From contig NZ_JANZNT010000001.1 in NCBI RefSeq assembly GCF_025153455.1, positions 2,242,001 through 2,306,000 of the forward strand: a stretch of 64,000 nucleotides of DNA, given 5' to 3'. This document shows positions 7,211-15,280 of the stretch, piece by piece. Position 1 is the stretch's first letter, and the number at the start of each line of letters is the position of its first letter. The notes beneath the pieces were generated by a model. That model searched no databases. It saw only the letters and a list, made by a program, of their open reading frames with translations, and was not told where the DNA came from. Source of the DNA: Sphingomonas sp. BGYR3 (GTDB lineage: Bacteria > Pseudomonadota > Alphaproteobacteria > Sphingomonadales > Sphingomonadaceae). Both the position numbers and the translations under genes were made by a program.

Positions 7211-7756
7211 ATGCATGCTTGCCTGAAGGGAATGGCAACGGTGAGGAACGCGATGGTGGATACCCGATCTGCTACGGCAGCCGATTTTGACCGTGCAGCC
7301 AATCGCAATGCCAGCGCCTTTTGGGGATGGCTAATAACAGCGGGAGTTGTCTGGTTCCTTGCCCCCTCCTGGTGGTGGGCGCTGGTACCGGGGGTGCTCT
7401 GCATGTGGAATGCCGCAAACAGCTTTGGGGCAACACGAGCGGCTCAGGCTCTTCGTAACGGCACCTTTCGCATCGCCAACCCCAACAACGGTGCACCGAA
7501 TGGGGATGCTTCAAGCGTTGATGAAGAAGCGCACGATGATGAGATGCAGGCTGTCATCGAGGTTGAGGCAACCGAAATGTATGCCAAAACCCTTACGCGT
7601 CTTGCCGACCGTACTGCGCAGTTGGCAGCCATGAGCGCCAGCCGTCCATCTGAAAGCGAGCAAGAGCAAATGTATCGGATGGGAATGGCTGACGCCCAGC
7701 AACTGCTTGCCGACGAGCTGCGGAAACTCGCCAACAAGGCATATGGATCGTTATGA
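7211..7756 (+). CDS. Hypothetical two-helix membrane protein, up to 181 aa
   Basis: Two adjacent hydrophobic segments (about residues 38-52, WGWLITAGVVWFLA, and 54-68, WWWALVPGVLCMWNA) form a hairpin in the membrane. They are followed by an Asn/Gly linker and a helical cytoplasmic tail (residues 105-181) with an acidic patch and a QMYRMGMADAQQLLADEL region. Possible later starts are the ATGs of MATVRNAM and MVDTRSAT; the latter gives about 167 residues. No family is recognised. It is divergent from the XRE regulator, so it may be under its control. Confidence 0.55.
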   Translation: MHACLKGMATVRNAMVDTRSATAADFDRAANRNASAFWGWLITAGVVWFLAPSWWWALVPGVLCMWNAANSFGATRAAQALRNGTFRIANPNNGAPNGDASSVDEEAHDDEMQAVIEVEATEMYAKTLTRLADRTAQLAAMSASRPSESEQEQMYRMGMADAQQLLADELRKLANKAYGSL

Positions 7757-7812
7757 GTTCCTAGAAAGGGTTCAGGGGTGGGGGTCTATACCCCTTAGCT
7801 TTGGGTGCGATG

Positions 7813-9276
7813 CTAAACCTTGTTAAGCACCGGCATGAAACCCAGCTGTTGTTGATAACATCCAATCATCAAATCCCTCAGCCTCTCTTCCTTGTCTGCT
7901 GTTGTGATGAATGAGTCGTGGATGGGGAGGATGGTCCACCCCTCCACAATGGCTGACCAGACGATTTCAAGGGCAATGTCTGACTCCAATCGCATCAACC
8001 GGAACCCGGCTCCTGTGTTGAAAGAGGCGGCAATGGGCTGATGCTTGGCTTCCAAGAACGGCAGGATATCTGACGGCTTCACGCCGATTGGGAGAACGAC
8101 GTCAGGGGGTACCTCGGCTAAATCCGCCCTTCCCTTGCCGTTGATCAACAGGTTAAACAGCCATTTTGCGCATTTGCGGCTGGAGCCTGCCGGCATCAAA
8201 CCATCTGCTTCGTACTGGGCAATCTCTGGAATGAAATACGGGGCTTCGACCTCCAGCCCCTGCTGGTGATACAGCATCCGGGGAAAGCACTCCCCGTAAT
8301 CCAGCTCAATCGTTGGCCGACCCTCAATCGTGATCGACGTTCGCAAGGCTGAGGGGATGTACATCCACCATGCGCCAAACAGCCGACCCCCTTCGTCAAA
8401 CCGAGGATCATCCCGGTTGCCATTATTGAACCGTCGATACAGGTCCGTTCGGATCAGCTCTGGCAGTCTATAGGGCGGACCCTGATTTCCTCGATCTTGG
8501 TTCAGCTTTTCAACCAAATCGTCCATGCCGCCAGGCGGTAATGCAAGGCCGATGCGTTGCTGCCGATAATGGGCATTGATCACTTTCAGACAATCACGCC
8601 AATCGGTTGTTTCAACGGTATCATTAAAGGGGATCGCCTCCGCCTTGCCAGCTTGGACCAGTTTTCTTTCCTGCCAATCATACTTCCTTGCTGGTTTTGG
8701 GCCATACAATCGGACGAGTTGATCAGCCGGAAGGCGGTGGCACACAGTATCGCTTGAAACACCGAATTGCTCGGCGGTTTCGATCAGCTTGTCGGTGGGG
8801 GCATAGGATGATGCCCAGCCAGGACGCTTCCCGTTTCCGGGCATTGCCTTGCCTTTGATGGAAACAAGCATTCCCGCATCGACCAGAGCATCGACACCCC
8901 TCCCAAGCGAGCCATGCTGCATCCACGATGGGCAATCGACATACTGCCTTGCATCCGCCTTACGGAAAAACAGTACCGCGCCGTTGTGACGGTAGAAGTG
9001 CGCTAGGATGCCGTTGGCCAGGATGGCGCATATGCGGCGAGAATGGTTTTCCTCGTTCTTGAGCGACCTTTTTCGCTTAGGCGGTTTGAGGCGATCCAGC
9101 TCGCACAGGATGTGCTCGGCAAATGCACTGCCCTCCGGATGTCGGAGTTCCAAATATGGATCGAAAAACACCCCCCGGCCGGGTTCGAGGATCTGCGCTG
9201 CTTTATCTTCTTGGACCGCATTCTGCGGATGGCCAACGGGGCGTAGCCCGTGATCGACGGCATCCATGACTATCAC
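7813..9276 (-). CDS. Putative family A / T7-like polymerase-palm protein, 487 aa
   Basis: Three spaced motifs match the order in DNA polymerase I and single-subunit RNA polymerases. Motif A: IELDYGECFPRMLYHQ (residues 323-338; Asp326, Arg333), comparable to DYSQIELRIMAH. Motif B: RKCAKWLFNLLING (367-380), giving Arg-x3-Lys-x8-Gly as in RRAAKAINFGIIYG and in T7 RNA polymerase, with Asn where the family has Tyr. Motif C: PIHDSFITTADKEERL (451-466; Asp454), like the T7 RNA polymerase IHDSF. The N-terminal 200 residues include a winged-helix-like part (about 120-145). The GTG start overlaps the stop of the AlpA-like gene (GTGA), so the two are coupled; an ATG lies three codons in. A replication or primase-type role for the element is inferred. 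It could also be an inactive palm-fold regulator. Confidence 0.6.
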   Translation of the reverse strand: MIVMDAVDHGLRPVGHPQNAVQEDKAAQILEPGRGVFFDPYLELRHPEGSAFAEHILCELDRLKPPKRKRSLKNEENHSRRICAILANGILAHFYRHNGAVLFFRKADARQYVDCPSWMQHGSLGRGVDALVDAGMLVSIKGKAMPGNGKRPGWASSYAPTDKLIETAEQFGVSSDTVCHRLPADQLVRLYGPKPARKYDWQERKLVQAGKAEAIPFNDTVETTDWRDCLKVINAHYRQQRIGLALPPGGMDDLVEKLNQDRGNQGPPYRLPELIRTDLYRRFNNGNRDDPRFDEGGRLFGAWWMYIPSALRTSITIEGRPTIELDYGECFPRMLYHQQGLEVEAPYFIPEIAQYEADGLMPAGSSRKCAKWLFNLLINGKGRADLAEVPPDVVLPIGVKPSDILPFLEAKHQPIAASFNTGAGFRLMRLESDIALEIVWSAIVEGWTILPIHDSFITTADKEERLRDLMIGCYQQQLGFMPVLNKV

Positions 9277-9485
9277 CCCTTAAGAGCCGCCACGAACGCT
9301 TCCACGTCGTCGCGGGAATAACGCGGGCAGGCACCGATATAGCGGGGTTCAAGATCGAGAATGCAGGGCAGGCCATGCTTGCGCCGATGGCGCTGTCCCC
9401 TTACCCATTCGGGGGACATGTTCAGGATTTTGGCGATGTCTTTGTCGGCATAGAATTCAGGTGTCATGTTCATAGGAGGCTTCAC
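9273..9485 (-). CDS. AlpA/excisionase-like helix-turn-helix protein, 70 aa
   Basis: This short protein has an MerR/Xis-like helix-turn-helix (FYADKDIAKILNMSPEWVRGQR) and a wing ending in RYSRDDVEAFVAAL, as in AlpA-type regulators and recombination directionality factors. It is followed by the polymerase-like gene with a 4-base overlap and lies 221 bases from the integrase stop. Proteins of this kind sit beside integrases in satellites and integrative elements, controlling excision. The assignment to excision rather than transcription is inference. Confidence 0.7.
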   Translation of the reverse strand: MKPPMNMTPEFYADKDIAKILNMSPEWVRGQRHRRKHGLPCILDLEPRYIGACPRYSRDDVEAFVAALKG

Positions 9486-9530
9486 TTTCCGTCTTTTTAA
9501 GGTGACGGTTAGTTTAGCCGGGTCGCTTCA

Positions 9531-9551
9531 GGTCCCTGCCAATAAGGGACC
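9531..9551. repeat. Inverted repeat GGTCCCT-7-AGGGACC upstream of the AlpA-like gene
   Basis: A 7-bp perfect dyad with a 7-base loop lies in the 221-base gap (9486-9706) between the integrase and the AlpA-like gene. There is no T-run in the direction of the integrase. It may be an operator for the AlpA-like/polymerase-like operon or an end-of-transcript hairpin for int. Nothing else recognisable is in this gap. Confidence 0.4.
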
Positions 9552-9706
9552 CTTACCAACGGACGCCCGGTTAACGCCTTCCAAATACCCATGTCAGCAT
9601 TCGGCAGATCAAGTGTCCCGCGACATAGAGCCGCTTATCGCCTGATCATGTGACTGGTTCATCCACGCATAACTGACGTTCAAATGGAGTCCAGAAACAT
9701 TAATGG

Positions 9707-10918
9707 TTAAAGCTGCGAGAAAATTCCGGCCGCCTCCTTGTCGCCGCGATCGACTGCATAATGCTTCGCAAGCATGGCGGTGCCGGTATGGCCAAGGCGC
9801 CCAGCGACTGTGCGAACATCTACGCCTCGTCCGATCAAGATTGTCGCATGGCTGCGGCGAAGGTCATGCAAGCGCACGTCCCCCAGTCCAGTTGCTTTCC
9901 ATAGCGAAGTGAGAGCGCGTTTGAGTGTCGTCAGTGACACGGGGAATAGCCGGTTATCGCCGTCCTCCCGAGGCAATGCTTTTAGCGCCGTCAGGATACT
10001 CCGCATTTCTGCCGTGCAGGTGACGTAGCGAGACTTGCCGTTTTTCGAGTTCAGCACTTCGACAACGGTATGATCTGCATCCACCTCCCGCACATTGTCC
10101 CATTCCAGCGCCAAGATTTCCGAACGGCGCATGCCGGAGTTGTATGCCCAAGCGACGAAGTGCCTCAGCCAGCCACGTTTCTCATGTGGCATCAATTCGC
10201 GCCGCTCTTCTTGCTCCTGTTCGATCCGGTCGCAAGTTTGCAGAATGACTTGCCATTCCTGTTCGGTCACAAACCGCTGTCGCTCTTCACCCGCCTTGAC
10301 CCGCTTGGCGTGCTGCGATGGATTTGCGGCTATCAAGCCCTCTTTCACCGCTTCATTCATTATCGAATTGAAGGTGTTCAGTTGCCGTTTGACGGTAGCA
10401 GGGGCGAGTGTGGCACTTTGCTTTCCAATCCAGCGGTTCACGTCCGCCACCGTGATCGCATTCAAAGCAATCTTTCCGAATGTTGGATTGAGCGCAGATT
10501 TCACGTGGCCGTTGCTGATCCCGTAGCCTTTGAGCGTCGGCTTGCGTCGTTCCAGCCATGCAGCCGCATAGGCCGCGAAGGTTTCGACCTGTGCTTGTTC
10601 CAGCGGCTCATTCCGATCCGCCAAGCCCTGTAGGCGGTCCCGTTCGGCTTCAAGCTGTTGCCACGTCCATGATGCCCTGTTGCCCGCCTTATGCTCGATG
10701 GAGCCGCCGGGAGGCACTGAGCGGTTGTTATAGCTGCCCCCGTGAGGGAGCCGGACCTTGATCCAGACTGTGAAGGACTTTGCACCCCGGAAAAGCCCGA
10801 TCCCGTCGCAATAGACCGGGCGCTTGGTCATCACGTCGGGGAGTGACGCTTCCAAAGCCTCATATTTCGCATATCGACCTGGCCGACCGATTGGGCGCTT
10901 AACTCCTGCCATGTCCAA
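9707..10918 (-). CDS. int: Tyrosine recombinase / site-specific integrase, 403 aa
   Basis: This phage-type integrase catalyses integration at the tRNA-Gly site. The N-terminal half carries a lambda-Int-like SAM domain (QVETFAAYAAAWLERRKPTL to about residue 200). The C-terminal catalytic domain shows the Arg of NSGMRRSEILALEW, the His-x2-Arg of LHDLRRSHATIL, the His of GRLGHTGTAMLAKHYA, and the nucleophile Tyr in that same stretch. The start MDMAGVKRPIGRPGRYAK lies about 230 bases from the attachment site, as expected for an element-end integrase. All catalytic residues are present, so it should be active. Confidence 0.93.
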   Translation of the reverse strand: MDMAGVKRPIGRPGRYAKYEALEASLPDVMTKRPVYCDGIGLFRGAKSFTVWIKVRLPHGGSYNNRSVPPGGSIEHKAGNRASWTWQQLEAERDRLQGLADRNEPLEQAQVETFAAYAAAWLERRKPTLKGYGISNGHVKSALNPTFGKIALNAITVADVNRWIGKQSATLAPATVKRQLNTFNSIMNEAVKEGLIAANPSQHAKRVKAGEERQRFVTEQEWQVILQTCDRIEQEQEERRELMPHEKRGWLRHFVAWAYNSGMRRSEILALEWDNVREVDADHTVVEVLNSKNGKSRYVTCTAEMRSILTALKALPREDGDNRLFPVSLTTLKRALTSLWKATGLGDVRLHDLRRSHATILIGRGVDVRTVAGRLGHTGTAMLAKHYAVDRGDKEAAGIFSQL

Positions 10919-10959
10919 ACCCTTCCCGGTTGCATTGCAAGCCGCCTAGCATCAATTCC

Positions 10960-11032
10960 AGTGGGGAATCGAGTGGGGAATTTTGAGATGGTGCGTAATG
11001 CGGTGCGGATTTCGCCCCACTGAATCCCCACT
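10960..11032. repeat. Two direct and two inverted AGTGGGGA-type repeats, possible integrase arm sites
   Basis: AGTGGGGA occurs at 10960-10967 and 10972-10979, and its complement (CCCCACT) at 11015-11021 and 11026-11032. They lie between the integrase start and the attachment core, where integrase arm-type sites normally occur. The gap 10919-11230 otherwise holds only the attachment site. A role in recombination is inferred from position and repetition. Confidence 0.45.
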
Positions 11033-11148
11033 GGGAACGCTCAAAAAGATCGGTAAACCTCGAAAACGGCTAAAACACTGGTATTTGAAGAATGGCAGAA
11101 ATCCGGGAACGGCATGAACGGAGATAGCGCCAAAAACTGGTGATGCCG

Positions 11149-11196
11149 ACCTTGCCAAGGTTGGGGTCGAGGGTTCGAATCCCTTCGCCCGCTCCA
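11149..11196 (+). other. Attachment site: 3' half of tRNA-Gly(GCC)
   Basis: The sequence from ACCTTGCCAAGGTT to CGCCCGCTCCA contains the anticodon loop (GCC), anticodon 3' stem, variable loop, T arm, acceptor 3' strand and CCA of a tRNA-Gly. The upstream bases do not supply a D arm or a GCGGGCG 5' acceptor strand, so this is not an intact tRNA. Integrases commonly use the 3' part of a tRNA from the anticodon loop as core. The core length (48 bases at most) cannot be fixed without the other junction. Confidence 0.8.
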
Positions 11197-11230
11197 GCGT
11201 TTCGCGGCGATTGCCGCGCCGCATCAGCAA

Positions 11231-12247
11231 TCAGAACACAGCATGGTCGCCGCGGTCTGCGCTGGCGCGTCCTTCGATGATCGAACGGTAATGGTCGATG
11301 AGCGTATCGGTGCCCGTTTCCGGCGTTGCATCGGCGTCATAACGGCCGGTTTGCGGATTCAGCACCAGCATGGATTGCGTCGCATAATAATGGCCGATGC
11401 GCGCCAGTTCCGCCTTTGCGGCGAGCGCGGGGAACATCCGGCCCGCCATGCCAAGCCCGGATGCGATGGCGGAAAGCAGGCCGGGCGGGACCGAACGGAA
11501 ACGGGGCGGCATGCCCAACAGGTCGAACAGGGCCATGCCCTGATCGCGCGGCGTCCGGGCCGGGCCGGGGCCGCCGATCGGCAGGAGGCGATTCGTCCGG
11601 TCGGGATTGCTGAGACAGTCGACAAGGTAGCGCGCAAGATCCCGGTCGCTGATCGGCTTGCACGCCGTCAGCGTGCCGTCCCCGAACAGCAGGAACGGCT
11701 TGCCCGCCAGCACCCGGCCGATCTGGCCCGACAGGGATTTGAAAAAGGCGGTGGGCCGGACGATGGACCAGGCAAGGCCGGATGCCATCAGCTCCGCCTC
11801 GAACGCCAGCTTGGCATGCTGAAAGGCGAGCAGGGGCCGCTGAACGCAGATGGCGGACAGCAGGACGAAGTGCGCCGCGCCCGCCCGTTGGGCTGCGGTC
11901 AGCAGTGCGAGATTGGCGGCGTGATCGACCGCCCAGGCATCCGCCGGAACGCCGCTGCGCGACGCCATGCAGGAGATGACGGCGTCCACAGCACCGCCTT
12001 CAAGCCATGGCCGATGATTGTCATCCGGGCCGACTGGATCGAAGCGACAAGTGTCGATGCCCGCCGGCAAGCCTGACGATGACGGTCGATCCGGACGGGT
12101 CAGGCACAGGACCCGGTGGCCGCGCATCACGAGTTCGGCCACGGTGGCCCTGCCTATCGTGCCCGTGCCACCCGCGACCACGACCCGCAGCGGCCGGGAC
12201 GGCGTGCGTTCCGGCATCCCTGCGGCTTTAGTTGGCGAAGCGTCCAT
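11231..12247 (-). CDS. bciA: BciA-like divinyl (proto)chlorophyllide 8-vinyl reductase
   Basis: This is an atypical SDR with an N-terminal Rossmann motif GGTGTIGRATVAEL. The C-terminal stretches NRLLPIGGPGPARTP, FRSVP, then ARIGHYYATQSMLVL and DADATPETGTDTL are the signature of BciA, which reduces the 8-vinyl group of divinyl chlorophyllide with NADPH in bacteriochlorophyll synthesis. The length (338 residues) fits. Starts at 12247 or at the ATG 30 bases in are both possible. It is the last gene of a minus-strand run with an SDR, a zinc dehydrogenase and an SRPBCC protein; no other pigment genes are in the window. The organism may be an aerobic anoxygenic phototroph, or the enzyme may have been kept for another substrate. 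Confidence 0.75.
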   Translation of the reverse strand: MDASPTKAAGMPERTPSRPLRVVVAGGTGTIGRATVAELVMRGHRVLCLTRPDRPSSSGLPAGIDTCRFDPVGPDDNHRPWLEGGAVDAVISCMASRSGVPADAWAVDHAANLALLTAAQRAGAAHFVLLSAICVQRPLLAFQHAKLAFEAELMASGLAWSIVRPTAFFKSLSGQIGRVLAGKPFLLFGDGTLTACKPISDRDLARYLVDCLSNPDRTNRLLPIGGPGPARTPRDQGMALFDLLGMPPRFRSVPPGLLSAIASGLGMAGRMFPALAAKAELARIGHYYATQSMLVLNPQTGRYDADATPETGTDTLIDHYRSIIEGRASADRGDHAVF

Positions 12248-12307
12248 TCCGCGCGACTGTCGCCCATCCGCTGTCGGACAACAAGAGCAGGACAGATGGT
12301 CTTGTCG

Positions 12308-13330
12308 TCAGTCGCCGGTCCGGTGCATCCGACCGCGGAGCATCCAATAGGCAAGGCCGCCAGCAACCAGTGCCCCGCCCGCGATACGCGCCGGGTGGAG
12401 CTGTGCGGCTAGCGCCAGGCTGGATTGCCGGACGAAGCGCCGCTGATTGGACGCCACGCGCCCGTCGCTGCGCGGTTCGAACAGGTTATCCGAAGTACCC
12501 GGTTCCGGCGGCTGATCCGTGGTCTGGTTCCATCGGCCGAACAGCTTGGCGATCGGCCAGTCCGACAGGCCGGGCACCAGATTGCCGACGATGGTGGCCG
12601 ACATGCCGGCCCCGCCGACCAGCAATTCGCGGCGGGGATTGGCAGCGGCAAAGCAGATGGCCTTTGCCACCAGATCGGCGCTGTACAAGGGCGGCGGGAT
12701 CTGGGCCGGTTTGCCCAGCCGGTTGCGGGCGTGTTCGGGATAGGGCGTGTCGATGCCGTGGGGCTTGATCAGGGTGACCTGGATTGGCGCCCCTTCCTGT
12801 TGCAACTCGCTGCGCAGCGCCTCCGTAAAGCCCAGAACTGCGTGCTTCATGGCGGAATAGGCGCCCTGCAGCGGGGCGGCGCGTTCGGACAGGACCGATC
12901 CGACATTGATCAGCGTGCCGCCGCCGGTCGCCTTCATCTGTTCGACCGCATGCAGCGATGCAGCGACAGTGGCGAAATAGCCGACGTCGAACACCCGGCG
13001 CTGTTCGTCCAGCGTGGTCTGATCCAGCCGGGCGAACAAAGCGACGGCCGCATTGTTGACCCAGGTGTCGATCGGGCCAAGCGATGCCAACGCCTTGGCG
13101 GAGATCCTTTGCGCTGCGTCTGCATCGGCAACATCCACCGCCAGATGGTCGGCGGTGCCGCCCGCCTGACGGATATCCGCCACGGCCTGTGCCAGCGCAT
13201 CGTCGTTGCGCGCCACCAAGAGCACCTTCGCGCCAGCCGAGGATGCCATGCGTGCGGTGGCCAGGCCGATGCCGGACGACGCGCCGGTGATGACCATGAC
13301 CTGCTGGTTCAGGGGTTTCTGCCGGATCAT
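12308..13330 (-). CDS. SDR family oxidoreductase, 340 aa
   Basis: This is a classical short-chain dehydrogenase. It has TGASSGIGLATA for the cofactor, NNAA near residue 92, and the catalytic Ser of NVGSVLSE with Tyr-x3-Lys in YSAMKHAVLGF. A C-terminal extension of about 90 residues ends in a hydrophobic segment (IAGGALVAGGLAYWML), which may anchor it to the inner membrane. The start overlaps the stop of the alcohol dehydrogenase (ATGA), indicating one operon. The substrate is unknown. SDRs with this membrane tail occur beside SRPBCC and zinc dehydrogenase genes in sphingomonads. Confidence 0.85.
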   Translation of the reverse strand: MIRQKPLNQQVMVITGASSGIGLATARMASSAGAKVLLVARNDDALAQAVADIRQAGGTADHLAVDVADADAAQRISAKALASLGPIDTWVNNAAVALFARLDQTTLDEQRRVFDVGYFATVAASLHAVEQMKATGGGTLINVGSVLSERAAPLQGAYSAMKHAVLGFTEALRSELQQEGAPIQVTLIKPHGIDTPYPEHARNRLGKPAQIPPPLYSADLVAKAICFAAANPRRELLVGGAGMSATIVGNLVPGLSDWPIAKLFGRWNQTTDQPPEPGTSDNLFEPRSDGRVASNQRRFVRQSSLALAAQLHPARIAGGALVAGGLAYWMLRGRMHRTGD

Positions 13331-14511
13331 GCCGCCATCCCCGGCTTGAGCACGATCTTGGTATATTCATTCTGTTCGTCGCGGAAATGGCGATAGCCGT
13401 CCGCTGCCTGTTCGAGCGGCAGGCGGTGCGAGATCAGGAAGGTCGTGTCGATCACTCCATCCGAGATCATCGCCAGCAGGTCGCCCATATATTTCTGCAC
13501 ATGGGTCTGACCGGTCCTGAGCGTGACGCCCTTTTCCATCACCGCGCCGATCGGGAACTTGTCGGTCAGGCCGCCATAGACGCCAGGGACCGAAATCCGT
13601 CCGCCCTTGCGTACCGACAGGATCGCCTGTTTCAACGCCGAGGTCCGGTCCGCCCCGATACCGATGGTCTGTTTGGCGATATCGATCATGTTGTCGATGG
13701 CGAAGCCGTGCGCCTCCATCCCGACCGCGTCGATCACCGCATCCGGCCCAACGCCGCCGGTCATCTCGGCAAGTGCTTCGCGCACACGGGTTTCGCGGAA
13801 GTTGATGATGTCGCAGCCAAGGCCGCGCGCCAGTTCGAGCCGGCGGGGATAATGATCGATTACGATGACGCGTTCCGCACCCATGATGCGGGCACTTTGA
13901 GCGGCAAACAGGCCGACCGGTCCCGCGCCCCAGACGGCAACGGTATCGCCCGGCTCGATCGCGGCGTTTTCCGCCGCCATCCAGCCGGTGGGAAGGATGT
14001 CGGACAGGAAAAGCACCCTGTCGTCGTCCAGCCCGTCATCCTCGATAACGATGGGTCCGACATCGCTGAACGGGACACGGACATATTCCGCCTGTCCGCC
14101 CGGATAGCCGCCGGTCAGGTGCGAATAACCGAAGATCCCGGTCATCGGATAGCCGTAGATGGTTTCGCCCATTTCCTGGGTTTCGACCGGATTGGAATTG
14201 TCGCAGGCGCTGAATTGCTGCTTGCCGCAGAAATAGCAGCTGCCGCAGGAGATGGTGAACGGCACCACCACGCGCTGGCCGCGCTTCAATGTCGAGCCTG
14301 GGCCAGTTTCTTCGACGATGCCCATGAATTCGTGGCCCAGAATGTCGCCCGGCCGGGTGCCGGGGATCACGCCGTCGAACAGGTGCAGGTCGGATCCGCA
14401 GATCGCCGTACTTGTCACCTTGATGATCGCATCGCGGGGATTGACGATCATGGGGTCCGGAACCGTGTCGACGCTGACATTCTTGGTTCCGTGAAAGCAA
14501 AGGGCGCGCAT
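13327..14511 (-). CDS. Zinc-dependent alcohol dehydrogenase (formaldehyde dehydrogenase-like), 394 aa
   Basis: This is a medium-chain dehydrogenase. The catalytic zinc region is CGSDLHLFDG followed by GHEFMGIVEE; the structural zinc cysteine cluster is SCGSCYFCGKQQFSAC. A Rossmann motif (VWGAGPVGLFAAQSA) is near residue 185. The length and the insert pattern match the glutathione-independent formaldehyde dehydrogenase-like subgroup. It overlaps the neighbours on both sides by 1-4 bases, so it is cotranscribed with the SDR and the SRPBCC protein. The physiological alcohol or aldehyde is not deducible from the sequence. Confidence 0.9.
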   Translation of the reverse strand: MRALCFHGTKNVSVDTVPDPMIVNPRDAIIKVTSTAICGSDLHLFDGVIPGTRPGDILGHEFMGIVEETGPGSTLKRGQRVVVPFTISCGSCYFCGKQQFSACDNSNPVETQEMGETIYGYPMTGIFGYSHLTGGYPGGQAEYVRVPFSDVGPIVIEDDGLDDDRVLFLSDILPTGWMAAENAAIEPGDTVAVWGAGPVGLFAAQSARIMGAERVIVIDHYPRRLELARGLGCDIINFRETRVREALAEMTGGVGPDAVIDAVGMEAHGFAIDNMIDIAKQTIGIGADRTSALKQAILSVRKGGRISVPGVYGGLTDKFPIGAVMEKGVTLRTGQTHVQKYMGDLLAMISDGVIDTTFLISHRLPLEQAADGYRHFRDEQNEYTKIVLKPGMAA

Positions 14512-15146
14512 CAGACCGTCTCCTCATGATCAAGGCGGTTCCTGGCGGTGGCAACCTCACCGGTTTCCATCAGCATCTTGAACCGCCGCAGGTCGCGGCG
14601 CGACTGGATCGCCGGTTCGCGCTGGAGCAGGCTGGCCACAGCCTGTCCGACCACCCCGAGCGGCGGCTGATAGGCGATGACCAGTTCGACATAGGTGCCG
14701 CGATTGGCCGGGGCATCGCGGAAGGTAACGCGGCCCTCGGTTTCGATCTCTGACGCTTCGGTGGAGCGCCACGCGATCAGTTCGCCCAGCCGGTCCTGTG
14801 CGACGATGGTTTCCACGCTGACCGTACCGCCGCCCGGCGCCTTGATCCGCCACCCACTGCGTTCATCGTCGATCCGCTCGACGGCTTCCAGATTTTCCAT
14901 GACCAGCGGCAGGTTGCTGAAATCTCGCCAGAAATCGTAAAGTTCGCTGCGCGATGGCTTTGCGATCAGGACCGTCTTGCCGGTGACCCGTTTGTCGTCC
15001 GAAGGCTTGCGCCGGGCCGTTCGGCCGGGCGCGTCATCATGCGATCCTGTGCCGCTCCGCGTGCGGCTGCCGATGGCCAATAGCCCGCCGACAGCCGCAG
15101 CCACACCGATGGCCGCGCCCGTCAGCGCCAAATTCTTGCGCTGCAT
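14511..15146 (-). CDS. Membrane-anchored SRPBCC (cyclase/dehydrase-like) protein, 211 aa
   Basis: An N-terminal helix (about residues 8-27, LALTGAAIGVAAAVGGLLAI) is followed by a charged linker and a START/SRPBCC lipid-binding fold. That fold has the typical beginning KPSRSELYDFWRDFSNLP and the middle strand ERSGWRIKAPGG. The fold binds hydrophobic ligands. It is the first gene of the minus-strand redox cassette, overlapping the dehydrogenase by one base. A role in a stress or membrane-lipid process is suggested by context only. Confidence 0.85.
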   Translation of the reverse strand: MQRKNLALTGAAIGVAAAVGGLLAIGSRTRSGTGSHDDAPGRTARRKPSDDKRVTGKTVLIAKPSRSELYDFWRDFSNLPLVMENLEAVERIDDERSGWRIKAPGGGTVSVETIVAQDRLGELIAWRSTEASEIETEGRVTFRDAPANRGTYVELVIAYQPPLGVVGQAVASLLQREPAIQSRRDLRRFKMLMETGEVATARNRLDHEETV

Positions 15147-15280
15147 GGGATTATCCCCTGTTTGTCCGGTTGTTGCGCAGTGAGCGCATCAGGCGGCCGA
15201 GGGTTGCCTGCAAATGAACGATTGCGATGAAGCGACAAGCGAGCGCGATCAGCCGAGCCGGTCAGGACGGCTTTGCCGGG

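Larger units (their letters stand above)
1..11196. mobile_element. Right part of an integrative element inserted in tRNA-Gly(GCC)
   Basis: The right boundary is set by the 3' half of a tRNA-Gly gene at 11149-11196, with a tyrosine integrase just inside it. Lower GC, restriction-modification genes, an IS remnant, small orphan genes, an AlpA-like protein and a polymerase-like protein all lie on the integrase side, while ordinary chromosomal genes start at 11231. Because the tRNA reads left to right and only its 3' part is here, the intact reconstituted tRNA and the left end should lie upstream of base 1. No phage structural genes or conjugation genes are visible in this part. It could be a phage satellite, a small integrative element or a prophage remnant. 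Confidence 0.75.

Noticed and set aside
11130..11196. Complete tRNA-Gly gene at the element boundary
   Set aside because: The D arm and 5' acceptor strand are missing; only the anticodon-to-CCA part matches, as expected for an attachment scar.
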